From the NCBI GenBank assembly GCA_012270065.1, contig JAAXJB010000122.1, positions 1 to 64,000 of the forward strand: a stretch of 64,000 nucleotides of DNA. The letters are read 5' to 3'. Of this stretch, positions 56,128-64,000 are shown piece after piece. Position 1 is the first letter of the stretch. Every line of letters starts with the position of its first letter. This stretch comes from Rubripirellula sp. (GTDB taxonomy: Bacteria; Planctomycetota; Planctomycetia; Pirellulales; Pirellulaceae). The position numbers were made by a program, and so were the translations under genes. A model generated the notes under the pieces. The model did not search any database. It saw only the letters and a list, made by a program, of their open reading frames with translations, and was not told the origin of the DNA.

Positions 56128-57801
56128 TCAGGAACCAAGTTCCACGTCAATGTTCGCCTCATCAGCGGCATCCCGAAGCTTGGAAAGTGCCCTCGCCTCC
56201 AACTGCCGGATCCGTTCCTTCGTGACACCCATTTCCTCGCCAACCTGCTTGAGAGTCAAAGGTTCCTGTCCACGCTCCAACCCGAAACGCGCCGTGATAA
56301 TTTTCTGCTCACGGTCATCCAGCCGATTCAGGATCTTTGACAATTCACGCTGTCGTGATCTTTGAACAGTTTCCTCAACGTACGGATCCCGTCGTTCATC
56401 CTGCCGCGAAACAAAGAGTTCCTCGGTTGTGGTGCGGAAACGGTCGCGATGTTTGAATTCTGTCGGAATGGTCCTGGCAAAGTTCTTCATGATCGCCCAG
56501 GAAGCATAAGTACTGAACTTGTTGCCCCGCGAGTAATCGAATTTTTCGACGGCACGAATCAATGACATGTTCCCATCGCTGACCAGCGAAAAGAAATCAT
56601 CAGTGCTGGCAACATGGCGTTTGGCAATCGAAACCACCAGCCGCAGATTACTCTGCACAATGCGATTCTTAACCAGCACTGCCGCCTCATACAAATCGTC
56701 GATCCGGTCCATGATCGCAGTCTTGCTACCCTCGGCAGTACTTAGACTTTCCCTCAGCCTGCTCGCGGAATGTTTCAAATAGTTCATCTTCCGGAACAGA
56801 TGGTACTCCTGCTCGCGCGTCAATAACGCAACGTCATACAGGGCAGCCAGGTAACTGGGCAGTCCGGCAGGTACTCTTACCTTTCGCGGCGCCGTTGCCG
56901 GCTGTGGCACAGGCCCGAGATACTCATCTTCACGCTCGACAGACTCAAAATCCTCGTTGTAGATGTAGTCCAGTGGCAATTCACCAATTTGCTCAAGACG
57001 CATATCGAGCAGAATACGTTGAATGCTTGTACGGGTGCGTTTGAAACGCTTGCACAATTGTGCGACAGTGGAACCATGCGTGTACAACTTGAAAATCGAA
57101 CGCTTGTCCTCCGCGGTCAATGCTCCACGGTGATTGGGGAAGATCGCCAGAGACTGGTGATCTGCATCGAAGTTTTTCAAGGTGTATCGGATGGTCTCTG
57201 GACTTCGTCTCATATGCTCAGACAGTTGTCGCGTTACCTCTGAAAGACTTGCACCACCCTCTACAAGCTGTCGTGCACGTTCAATCATCTCGGACTTTTC
57301 ATCTTCACTGAGCTGTGAGAACCGCTCACCGCGTTTGATTTTTCCACGGTTTCTTGAGACAAACTGGTCAACGCTGCTTTGCAGGAAACCGACTCGTTTA
57401 CGTCCACCAAACAGCATCCGGCGACTGACAAGCCCAGCATCCCGCCAGCGACTGATCGTCTTGGTCGAAACCTTGAATTTCTTGCTGAGTTCGTCCACCG
57501 TATGCACGGGCTCATTGACCTCACTGACCGAAATATCGGCGGAGTCACTGAGATCTTCGATCAGCAAACGTAAGTCGTGCCTGAGATCAGCCGAAGCAAT
57601 GCTGTGCCTGGTTGGAACATCTGGCCGGTAATTCGTGATGCGGAAGCAACAGTAATCAAAGGCATACGAGCGATCAGACTCCACTTCAACGAAGAGCTTC
57701 TCTGCAAGAGCAGCCTGCTCTACCTTCTTCGCTTTTGGTGCAAAACGGGTCAGTTGATCCCGCAGCTCCTTGAGTTTTTCGTCTCGATAATCTTCGTGCA
57801 T
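56128..57801 (-). CDS. Sigma-70 family factor with N-terminal helix-turn-helix units
   Basis: A 557-residue protein. Sigma region 2 is at about 375-445 (LRLVVSIAKRHV, NMSLIRAVEKFDYSRGNKFSTYASWAI) and region 4 at about 485-545 (LDDREQKIITARFGL, GVTKERIRQLEARALSKLR). Between them are only ~40 residues, so region 3 is missing. The N-terminal half holds three likely HTH units: a MerR/excisionase-type at ~100-147 (VDELSKKFKVSTKTISRWRDAGL), one at ~176-212 (LSEVTRQLSEHMRRSPETIRY), and one at ~228-265 (STVAQLCKRFKRTRTSIQRIL). That makes it larger than usual sigma factors. Role: an alternative sigma that may carry its own DNA-targeting module (inference). A clear terminator follows. Confidence 0.88.
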   Translation of the reverse strand: MHEDYRDEKLKELRDQLTRFAPKAKKVEQAALAEKLFVEVESDRSYAFDYCCFRITNYRPDVPTRHSIASADLRHDLRLLIEDLSDSADISVSEVNEPVHTVDELSKKFKVSTKTISRWRDAGLVSRRMLFGGRKRVGFLQSSVDQFVSRNRGKIKRGERFSQLSEDEKSEMIERARQLVEGGASLSEVTRQLSEHMRRSPETIRYTLKNFDADHQSLAIFPNHRGALTAEDKRSIFKLYTHGSTVAQLCKRFKRTRTSIQRILLDMRLEQIGELPLDYIYNEDFESVEREDEYLGPVPQPATAPRKVRVPAGLPSYLAALYDVALLTREQEYHLFRKMNYLKHSASRLRESLSTAEGSKTAIMDRIDDLYEAAVLVKNRIVQSNLRLVVSIAKRHVASTDDFFSLVSDGNMSLIRAVEKFDYSRGNKFSTYASWAIMKNFARTIPTEFKHRDRFRTTTEELFVSRQDERRDPYVEETVQRSRQRELSKILNRLDDREQKIITARFGLERGQEPLTLKQVGEEMGVTKERIRQLEARALSKLRDAADEANIDVELGS

Positions 57802-58313
57802 CTCCGTTTCTCCCAGCGCTCGCTTCCAGTCGATCTCTCTTTCCCTGCGACCCCGGCGGATCGCTCGACCTTCAACAGGTATTGCCCGGGTATCGCCCGA
57901 TCCTTAGGGCGATTTCCATGGGTATCTCTGGTCCGAATTCATTGGATTGTCCGAGGCCAAATGCCAAGGCCCAACTCTTCAAACCATGTCCTCAAACGTT
58001 GATCAGGTGATAACTCCTTGCCATCACTCTCTTTGATGGTACGCGTAAAACTGACCCTGCACCCCATCAATTAGACCGATTGTTTTCCAAAAAAGTTCAC
58101 CTGCAGCATGAAATTTGCCGACAACGGCTCACTCATCCTCTTTCCCAGTTCGTCATGTCGACGACAGTCTTGGCAAAGATGAACTTTGGCAGGAAACCAA
58201 CTGACCAACGAACTGACATAGGAAATATTGGGCCAAACCAGCCGTCCGCCGGCAAATTCCCATCACTAAAAAACGCTAAACCGTTTTCAAACCGTGAGTT
58301 AAATCAATTCGCG

Positions 58314-58341
58314 AAAAAACGCCGGTCCGCAGAGGCCGGCG
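58314..58341 (-). terminator. Orphan intrinsic terminator
   Basis: Read on the minus strand, an 8-bp stem (CGCCGGCC with GGTCCGGC-type partner; plus-strand arms 58320-58327 and 58334-58341, loop of 6) is followed by TTTTTT (58314-58319). It faces away from any minus-strand gene: the bases to its right belong to a plus-strand gene. So it must end an unannotated transcript, or else be chance. Strong form, so chance is less likely. Confidence 0.7.
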
Positions 58342-58460
58342 AAATGTCCACCTCGTTTGTAACTTTTTCCGACACTTTGAATCTTCCAGTGTCTCAAGAT
58401 GCGACAGACATGACCGACGGAAGCGATTTTGTCGATTTGGCAGACCCAATCAGCCAGCTT

Positions 58461-58530
58461 TCGACCCTGGTGGGACAGTCATGCTTTTTCTCGCCGAATT
58501 CCCCTGAATCGGCGTCCCCCACAGGTCGAT
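58461..58530. ncRNA. Candidate structured RNA or leader element
   Basis: TCGACC (from 58461) pairs with GGTCGA near 58524-58529, extended inwards by GTGGGAC pairing with GTCCCCCAC, and encloses a second hairpin CGCCGA/TCGGCG (about 58492-58514). The fold works on either strand apart from G-U pairs. On the plus strand it is the leader of the next gene; on the minus strand it lies upstream of the orphan terminator. No known RNA family is recognised. Confidence 0.35.
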
Positions 58531-58597
58531 CTTAAGAAAGAGTGTCGTCGCGAGAACTCCTGCGTAAATCTGCCGATTGGACCTTGGCTACCCGCAA

Positions 58598-60166
58598 ATG
58601 TCGCAACAAGAAGCATCACCGTACCTGGATCGGCGTGGATTCCTGCTCGCCTCGGGCGGCGCTGCGCTGGTCGCAAGCCCACTTTCCACGGCTCAAGCAG
58701 AGGAAAACGGGATTTTGCTTCAACCGGGCAAGCAGAATCTGTACCGGGTACGCATGGAAGTCGTGATGAAGGGTAACGTCCATGTTCCCTCAACGAGCAG
58801 GGCAGCTCGCGGCAAGCCATTGAAACTACCAATCGATAGCAAAGCATCCTTCGACTTCGAGGAACGGCTTCATTTTCAACCATCTGACCATTCCCCAAAA
58901 GGAGCGGCAGAACCAACAACAAAAGGTTTCACAAGACAGTTGGCTACCTCGGCTGAGCGGTACTACCACTTGGCGAAAGCCCAAAGCATGCTGAACTCAA
59001 AACCGCATGCAATTGAGCTCAGAGACCCGGTTCGCGACACGATGGTTCGAAATGGCTCACATCCCGAGCGCATCTCGGCTTTCGATGACTTTTTCAAACG
59101 CGATGAGCTTGAACTCCTGCGCACTCCCGCGTCGAGTATGGCAATTGACCAATTGCTACCGACAGCCCGCGTGAAGGTAGGCTCGAAGTACAGCGTTTCT
59201 TCAAAATCGATGGCTTCGATTCTCAATCTTGATGCAGCCATGGACTGTGAAGTGCAAGCAGAGGTCATGAGCATTGATGATGACGAGGTAAAGGTCCAGC
59301 TAAGGGGGAAAATTGATGGGGCAGTCGAGGGAGTGCCAACCATCATCCGTACCGTTGGCAAACTGACATTCGATCGAAAGTTCAAAACTTGTACGTGGTT
59401 GGCGATGGGTCTTCACGAGACCCGCGAAATTGGTCAGGCGGAACCCGGGTTTGATGTTTCGGCCACCGTTCAATTGATGCGGCAACCGCTGAAAGCGGTC
59501 ATCGCTTTGCCGGAAAATGCCAGAACTCCGAAACCAGGCTTACCAACTGGGGTCGATCAACAGTACGTGACCATCCCAAGTGAAAAATTGGGGTTCGAAG
59601 TCGTGATGGATCGGCGGTGGCGAATGATGCGAGATCGTACCGGCTCGGTGATGATGCGAATGGTCGAAAACGACCGCACTTTATGCCAGTGCGACATTTA
59701 CGCAATGACAACGCCAGAAGGTGAACAGCCATGGTCATTGGCAACTTTCGAAGCGAATGCAAGGATCCTTCTCGGCGATCAATTCACCGAGATAGCCGAA
59801 TCTGATGAACACCTGAGTGATTCCGGAACGCGAATCCTGACAACGATTGCAAACGGCTCTGCAGAGGGGGTTCCGGTTAGGTGGATCATGATGCATTTAT
59901 CGAGTCCAAATGTCGACCCAATCGTGGCGACGTTCACAATGGAAGCGAGCAACATCGATGCATTTGGCAGTTCAGACATGCAGTTCGCCAATTCAATTCA
60001 ATTCAGGTCGGATTCTGCTGTGATCTCACCGCAGGGCGAACAGGAGGAATCCGCACAGTCTGGGAAAATCTCGAATCGGGACGATCTCAGTCAAAATCCG
60101 GGCATCAACGCCGCCACACCCAAACAAGCCACTGACTCGATTTCGAACGCAAACAGGGTTCGCTGA
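58598..60166 (+). CDS. Exported protein of unknown function with TAT-like leader
   Basis: A 522-residue protein; ATG 58598 chosen (a TTG 21 bp upstream is possible). The N-terminus has a DRRGFLLAS TAT-like motif and a signal segment ending TAQA near residue 35. The rest is mixed alpha/beta with no recognised catalytic motif and a low-complexity Gln/Ser/Asn tail. It is followed after 85 bp by another exported unknown on the same strand, and the two may work together. Such paired secreted proteins of unknown function are common in planctomycetes. Confidence 0.75.
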   Translation: MSQQEASPYLDRRGFLLASGGAALVASPLSTAQAEENGILLQPGKQNLYRVRMEVVMKGNVHVPSTSRAARGKPLKLPIDSKASFDFEERLHFQPSDHSPKGAAEPTTKGFTRQLATSAERYYHLAKAQSMLNSKPHAIELRDPVRDTMVRNGSHPERISAFDDFFKRDELELLRTPASSMAIDQLLPTARVKVGSKYSVSSKSMASILNLDAAMDCEVQAEVMSIDDDEVKVQLRGKIDGAVEGVPTIIRTVGKLTFDRKFKTCTWLAMGLHETREIGQAEPGFDVSATVQLMRQPLKAVIALPENARTPKPGLPTGVDQQYVTIPSEKLGFEVVMDRRWRMMRDRTGSVMMRMVENDRTLCQCDIYAMTTPEGEQPWSLATFEANARILLGDQFTEIAESDEHLSDSGTRILTTIANGSAEGVPVRWIMMHLSSPNVDPIVATFTMEASNIDAFGSSDMQFANSIQFRSDSAVISPQGEQEESAQSGKISNRDDLSQNPGINAATPKQATDSISNANRVR

Positions 60167-60251
60167 GTACAATAACCAGTGGGGCGATGGACACCACCAA
60201 GGTATTTCCTCACCCCTCGTTCCTAACGAAAAGCAAAAAAACGGTTCTGAC

Positions 60252-61244
60252 ATGATATTTTCGACAAGAATCCAGCTCTGCTGCTTACTCTGCCTGACAG
60301 GCGTTGTTTCAGCGAATGCTCAGCAGGGACAACGCAAGGATCCTTCGACACAAGAGCAGACCCAATTCGCTCCCGGAGTTGTGACGGTGATCCCTGGGTC
60401 CATCAATCCCGAGGAAACGTTCGACGGTCCACTGACATTGGAACCGTTTCTTACGAGCTACCCGCAGATTGTATTCAGCGAAGCATCCGGGCATCCGGAT
60501 TCCAAACCGCACTTCGATCCACGCACGCGAACTCTGGTGGACCGCGCGAAAGAAGTCATTTACCGACGAACGGTTTTCTGCTTTGAGTTTTCATTCAAAC
60601 CGCTGCGGCACATGTACATTGACATTCCCCGTCCTGACGGCCGAATGCAGCGCAAGCTCGTCTGGTACATGGTTTATCGTGTGCGTTATCGCGGAGGAGA
60701 CTTCCGCCCTGCAGCTGACAAAATTGCGGGTGATGACGTCTATGAACGCATGGAATCCGTTCGTGTTGACAAGCGGAAGTTCTTTCCAATGTTCTTGCTA
60801 CGCAATCAGGTCAATGGCCGACAGTACCTCGACCGTCTTCTGCCAACAGCACGCCAGAAGATCAAGGTTCGCGAACAGATCAGTGCACCGCTTTACAATT
60901 CGGTAGAAATCTCACGAATTGATATTCCTTACAGCAACGACAAGTCCAGTCCCGGAGTCTGGGGCGTTGCAACCTGGGTCGACGTGGATCCGAAACTCGA
61001 CTTTGTTTCAGTAGAAGTTTTTGGCCTGACCAATGCATTTGAACGAACAGAAGACGGCGGGGCTACAGCATTCAAGCAGAAAGGACTGCAGCTGAACTTC
61101 TATCGTCCCGGTGACAGCATCCAGCAAACCGAGGATTTCATTCGCTTTGGGGTTCCTGCTTTCGACGATCCGAAAGAGCAAAAATACATTCTGGACCAGT
61201 ACGGCCTGGAAGAACGCCTCGATTATCGATGGTTATTCCGCTAG
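60252..61244 (+). CDS. Exported protein of unknown function
   Basis: A 330-residue protein with a signal peptide (about residues 1-23, ending ANAQ). A conserved-looking beta-rich core follows (HMYIDIPRPDGRMQRKLVWY, MVYRVRYRGGDFRP, then EISRIDIPYSND and WGVATWVDVDP), ending in DYRWLFR. No family recognised. It is 85 bp downstream of the exported unknown at 58598 on the same strand. Probably periplasmic or envelope-associated. Confidence 0.75.
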   Translation: MIFSTRIQLCCLLCLTGVVSANAQQGQRKDPSTQEQTQFAPGVVTVIPGSINPEETFDGPLTLEPFLTSYPQIVFSEASGHPDSKPHFDPRTRTLVDRAKEVIYRRTVFCFEFSFKPLRHMYIDIPRPDGRMQRKLVWYMVYRVRYRGGDFRPAADKIAGDDVYERMESVRVDKRKFFPMFLLRNQVNGRQYLDRLLPTARQKIKVREQISAPLYNSVEISRIDIPYSNDKSSPGVWGVATWVDVDPKLDFVSVEVFGLTNAFERTEDGGATAFKQKGLQLNFYRPGDSIQQTEDFIRFGVPAFDDPKEQKYILDQYGLEERLDYRWLFR

Positions 61245-61666
61245 CAGTACCGTGCAGTTGATTTGATTTCATGCTGTTTTCCCGGTGATCCCGCTGGACA
61301 TGAACGTGCCTCGGGATTCCACTGTTGGATGCAGTACTACCGGGAAATGCTGTCGATTAATCCGCTCGTCTAATCCGCTCGTCAGTGGAACTCGAAGACG
61401 CAGCAGCGCAATCGGCTCGATATCCGGTTGTCTGGCCTGATGGCACGGGGAACTTTGAAACACCGGTTTTGGCCCCGCTCGACCCTGCATGTCAGCCCCT
61501 CATTGGATGACAAAGGACAGCCAGTTTGTCGGGCAACCACACCACAGCAAATGGCAACAGCCGTTCGGTAACTTGAGTTACGGGAATGTGCTCTGGCTCT
61601 CATGAACTGGCATGAGTATCAGGCATCAGTTTCCGATCTGGTCACGAAACCCGTATTGAAGCAGTC
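61245..61666. other. Intergenic stretch with a short tandem repeat
   Basis: About 422 bp without a convincing gene. It contains a perfect 13-bp tandem duplication (TAATCCGCTCGTC at 61358-61370 and 61371-61383). Small minus-strand frames here look random. The promoter of obg is expected in this gap. Confidence 0.6.
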
Positions 61667-62848
61667 ATGTTCGTTGATCGAGTGATAATTGAATTGCAAG
61701 CCGGCAAGGGTGGTGACGGTTGTTCCAGCATGCGTCGCGAGAAGTATGTGCCTCGCGGTGGCCCCGATGGTGGCAACGGTGGTGATGGTGGCAGTTTGAT
61801 TCTTGAATCGCGCCTGGGCGTCAACAGCCTCGCTGCGTATGCAAATCGACGCATGTACCGTGCACCCAAGGGTGCCCATGGTCAAGGTTCCATGCGTCAT
61901 GGAAAGAAAGGAAACGACCAGACATTGCTGGTTCCACCGGGGACGACCGTGATCGATGCCGAGCATGGTTTTGTAATCAAGGACCTCAAAAAGCATGGCG
62001 AGCAATTTGTGATCGCCCGGGGTGGCCGGGGAGGCAAAGGAAATGCCCACTTCAAAAGCAGCACCAACCGTACCCCACGTGAGCGGCAATTGGGAGAAAC
62101 CGGCGAAGTGCGTGATGTCATCCTGGAACTCAAGTCCATTGCTGATGTCGGCCTCGTCGGGATGCCCAATGCAGGCAAGAGCACGCTGTTGAGTCGCATT
62201 TCCAGCGCGCGTCCTGAAATCGCTGATTATCCGTTCACGACAAAGCACCCGAATCTGGGAATTGTTGACGTCAACGAAGAGAAGTCGTTTGTCGTGGCCG
62301 ACATCCCCGGACTGATTGAAGGTGCAAGCGATGGTGTTGGTCTTGGACACGAGTTTCTGCGTCATGTAGAACGTGCGGGATTGTTGGTACACCTCGTTGA
62401 GCCAATGCCTGTGGATGGCACAGACCCGGTGCAGAATTACCACGCAATCCGTAGTGAGCTTCGTGAATACGATGCGTCTCTTGCTGAACGTGAAGAGATG
62501 GTTGTGGTAACGAAAAGCGAGCTTGATTGTGCCGCTGATGTTCGAGATGCTCTGGCAGAATCGATCAATGGTGAAGTATTGCTGATCAGTGCAATGACAG
62601 GAGTTGGTCTGCCAGATCTGATTTCGGAGATCATGTCCCGAGTGGATCACCGCAGGAAATTGATGCTGCAAGCCGGCGAAGAAATCATGGTGTTGCGTGA
62701 ATCTGATTTGCCCAACACGCAGGGACAACAGAAAAAACGGCTTCCACCTCATTTGGCTGGTCCCACCCGGAATCTATCCGACGAAGTTCAAGCAAAGAAC
62801 TTTGATAAGCATTCCCAGCAGCCGGGGTTGGATGGGGATGGAACCTGA
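61667..62848 (+). CDS. obg: GTPase Obg
   Basis: A 393-residue essential ribosome-assembly and stress GTPase. The Gly-rich Obg fold occupies ~1-155 ([44 protein letters not shown]). The G domain follows: G1 [10 protein letters not shown], switch [13 protein letters not shown]3 [13 protein letters not shown]4 VVTKSELD (Thr in place of the usual Asn), G5 ISAMTG. The C-terminal ~55 residues are short and basic, without the OCT domain. The stop overlaps the start of coaX by 1 base (TGATG), so both are coupled. Confidence 0.94.
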   Translation: MFVDRVIIELQAGKGGDGCSSMRREKYVPRGGPDGGNGGDGGSLILESRLGVNSLAAYANRRMYRAPKGAHGQGSMRHGKKGNDQTLLVPPGTTVIDAEHGFVIKDLKKHGEQFVIARGGRGGKGNAHFKSSTNRTPRERQLGETGEVRDVILELKSIADVGLVGMPNAGKSTLLSRISSARPEIADYPFTTKHPNLGIVDVNEEKSFVVADIPGLIEGASDGVGLGHEFLRHVERAGLLVHLVEPMPVDGTDPVQNYHAIRSELREYDASLAEREEMVVVTKSELDCAADVRDALAESINGEVLLISAMTGVGLPDLISEIMSRVDHRRKLMLQAGEEIMVLRESDLPNTQGQQKKRLPPHLAGPTRNLSDEVQAKNFDKHSQQPGLDGDGT

Positions 62849-63627
62849 TGCAGACACCGACCATCATCGCTGTTGATATTGGAAACACTGCCGCAAAAGT
62901 GGCTTTCGAGGTCGGCGGAACTCTGCACGAACGATCGCTTCCCGTCGACGACCATGATTGGCCGGATTCCGCCATGCAATGGGCAACCAAAGCATGGGCC
63001 ACCGAAGCAACAGAAGCACGGCAAATGGAATGGCGTGTCGCGAGCGTCCGGCCCGAAGCACAAGAGATTCTTACCGACTATCTGTTCGCCAACTTTTCCG
63101 ATGCACACGTCAAGTTGGTGACACGTGATGACATTCCAATGGAAACCACCGTTGATGAACCCGAGCGGCTTGGCATTGATCGTCTGATCAGCGGCTATGC
63201 AGCAAGTCTGCACACCAGTGGACCGTTGATTGTTGTCGACGCCGGATCCGCCATCACCGTGGATTTCGTTTCCCGACAGCACAGGTTCGAGGGCGGTGCA
63301 ATCTTGCCTGGATTGGCGATGCAGTTCGCTTCACTGGCTCGCGGGACAGCCTGCTTGCCACTGCTACAGCACTCCGGGAAACAACCGGAAGTTCCCGCCA
63401 AGAATACCGAAGATGCCATCCTCAGCGGTGTATTGATGGGAGCAGCAGCAGCCATCGATCGTCTTATCGTTTCCTCATGCGATCATGCGGAATTGACGTC
63501 TGCTGATGTTCCGATTTTCTTGACTGGTGGAGATGCTCCTTTTTTATCGCCGCATCTCCGGCATAATCACACGCGAATGAATAATTTAGTTTGCCGGGGG
63601 TTACTTCGTTTGCGATCATCAGAATAG
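62848..63627 (+). CDS. coaX: Type III pantothenate kinase
   Basis: A 259-residue enzyme of coenzyme A synthesis that phosphorylates pantothenate. Motifs of the acetate/sugar-kinase fold: DIGNTAAK near the N-terminus, the GIDRLISGYAA segment with the catalytic Asp, DAGSAITVD, GGAILPG, and a late TGGDA. The start codon overlaps the stop of obg by one base, so translation is coupled. Genes coaX and obg are housekeeping; their pairing is not a known functional link. Confidence 0.92.
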   Translation: MQTPTIIAVDIGNTAAKVAFEVGGTLHERSLPVDDHDWPDSAMQWATKAWATEATEARQMEWRVASVRPEAQEILTDYLFANFSDAHVKLVTRDDIPMETTVDEPERLGIDRLISGYAASLHTSGPLIVVDAGSAITVDFVSRQHRFEGGAILPGLAMQFASLARGTACLPLLQHSGKQPEVPAKNTEDAILSGVLMGAAAAIDRLIVSSCDHAELTSADVPIFLTGGDAPFLSPHLRHNHTRMNNLVCRGLLRLRSSE

Positions 63628-63845
63628 ACCGATCTGCAAGCGTAGTTGCGCCCGGCAGGCCACGGTTGACATGTCATCTTTCCACCTAAGAAAGACGGTT
63701 TTCATGTCGTAAACTGGAAATGAATGGGGTTTGATCAGGCTGAAAGACGACGGTCGTTGTGTGGTCAACCTGTTTCGGACTGGCTGTGTACTCATAATGA
63801 GACAGTTCCCCACCAGAAATTCAACCTTTACAAGCAGTCTCTGTA

Positions 63846-64000
63846 ATGCCGGCTACCAACATTTACGATCTACTGCCGATTCCCGAGGAAGTGAAAAACC
63901 CGCATCCTTATCAGGTTTTTGGCATCGAAGATGGTGAGCAGGACCTCGCGGTCATCAGTGAGAAGATCCGCGAAGTCGTTGGGAATCTGAAGCAAGTCAA
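63846..64000 (+). CDS. Start of a gene, hypothetical (runs off the window)
   Basis: ATG 63846 opens a frame that stays open to the window edge (51 codons). It reads MPATNIYDLLPIPEEV, then a segment with the tone HPYQVFGI and a charged helix. This resembles the J-domain-like N-terminal stretch seen in many planctomycete proteins (pattern Y.(L/V)(L/F)G(L/I)), but the fragment is too short to name a family. No strong ribosome site is visible before it. Confidence 0.6.
   Translation, partial: MPATNIYDLLPIPEEVKNPHPYQVFGIEDGEQDLAVISEKIREVVGNLKQV

Larger units (their letters stand above)
57802..58597. other. Long divergent intergenic region with structured elements
   Basis: About 796 bp between the sigma gene and a secreted unknown protein. 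A 151-codon plus-strand frame (58080-58535) looks random. A 7-bp perfect inverted repeat ATCGCCC/GGGCGAT (57892-57898 and 57907-57913) lies in the sigma gene's leader. A minus-strand terminator sits at 58314-58341, and a foldable stretch at 58461-58530. The region is unusually long for this window and may hold an RNA gene or regulatory leader. Confidence 0.55.

Noticed and set aside
58080-58535. Plus-strand frame of 151 codons
   Set aside because: Composition looks random, no leader or motif, and it crosses a strong terminator stem and a folded stretch.
1-64000. tRNA, rRNA, CRISPR array, insertion sequence or prophage
   Set aside because: None could be seen: no cloverleaf-like stretch, no regular repeat-spacer pattern, and no transposase or phage structural gene.

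Overview
The window looks like a piece of a chromosome from a planctomycete (phylum Planctomycetota). The evidence is the gene content. There is a PSD1-type cytochrome/DUF1549-DUF1553 protein, a DUF1501 protein and a PVC-type heme-binding dehydrogenase in a row. There is an ECF sigma factor beside a membrane Ser/Thr kinase, an Flp/Tad pilus locus of the CpaA-B-C-E type, many secreted esterases and family-less secreted proteins, and frequent TAT-like leaders. Genes on both strands are mixed in short runs. I see no insertion sequence, prophage, CRISPR array, tRNA or rRNA.

Layout. 1-5518 (+): the 3' end of a large surface protein of Ig-like repeats with a C-terminal membrane anchor, then a hybrid histidine kinase and a receiver/HD-GYP c-di-GMP phosphodiesterase, probably one signalling unit. 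5679-7012 (-): a membrane protein with an endonuclease/exonuclease/phosphatase fold whose catalytic residues are lost, preceded by a small uncertain gene. 7156-10591 (+): a 2-oxoacid dehydrogenase E2 (SucB-like) and a secreted esterase. 10651-12962 (-): nagB, nagA and a nitroreductase. 13094-22323 (+): a second secreted esterase, then the PSD1 cytochrome / DUF1501 / PVC heme protein operon.

22559-28391 (+): a Tad/Flp pilus locus (flp, cpaA, cpaB, cpaC, cpaE) led by what reads as a GEMM-I cyclic-di-GMP riboswitch. 28446-29924 (-): pepA. 30052-34591: a UbiD-family decarboxylase, a pteridine-reductase-like SDR, an amidohydrolase related to aminodeoxyfutalosine deaminase, and a 3-methyladenine DNA glycosylase. 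35029-36678 (+): an alginate-export-type porin. 36750-46910 (-): an esterase fused to a PQQ-like propeller, two unknown proteins, an FHA-GAF-class III nucleotide cyclase, a BaiN/HI0933-family flavoprotein and treZ. 47007-49348 (+): an intact phosphodiesterase-fold nuclease and a glycosyltransferase.

49378-50232 (-): a TlpA-like lipoprotein. 50439-53456 (+): an ECF sigma factor and a Ser/Thr kinase whose external domain resembles TAXI-type solute receptors. 53463-57801 (-): an RlhA-like U32 protein and a sigma-70 family protein with three helix-turn-helix units ahead of its sigma domains, with a clear terminator. 58598-64000 (+): two secreted unknowns, obg, coaX and the start of another gene.

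How it fits together: c-di-GMP signalling appears twice (HD-GYP enzyme and riboswitch-controlled pilus), which suggests surface-attachment control. The rest is envelope and polysaccharide metabolism plus housekeeping. The most novel-looking items are the riboswitch-led pilus locus, the kinase-TAXI fusion with its ECF partner, the HTH-extended sigma factor, and an orphan minus-strand terminator with a structured region beside it near 58.3-58.5 kb. All family calls are from reading motifs by eye; no database search was possible.
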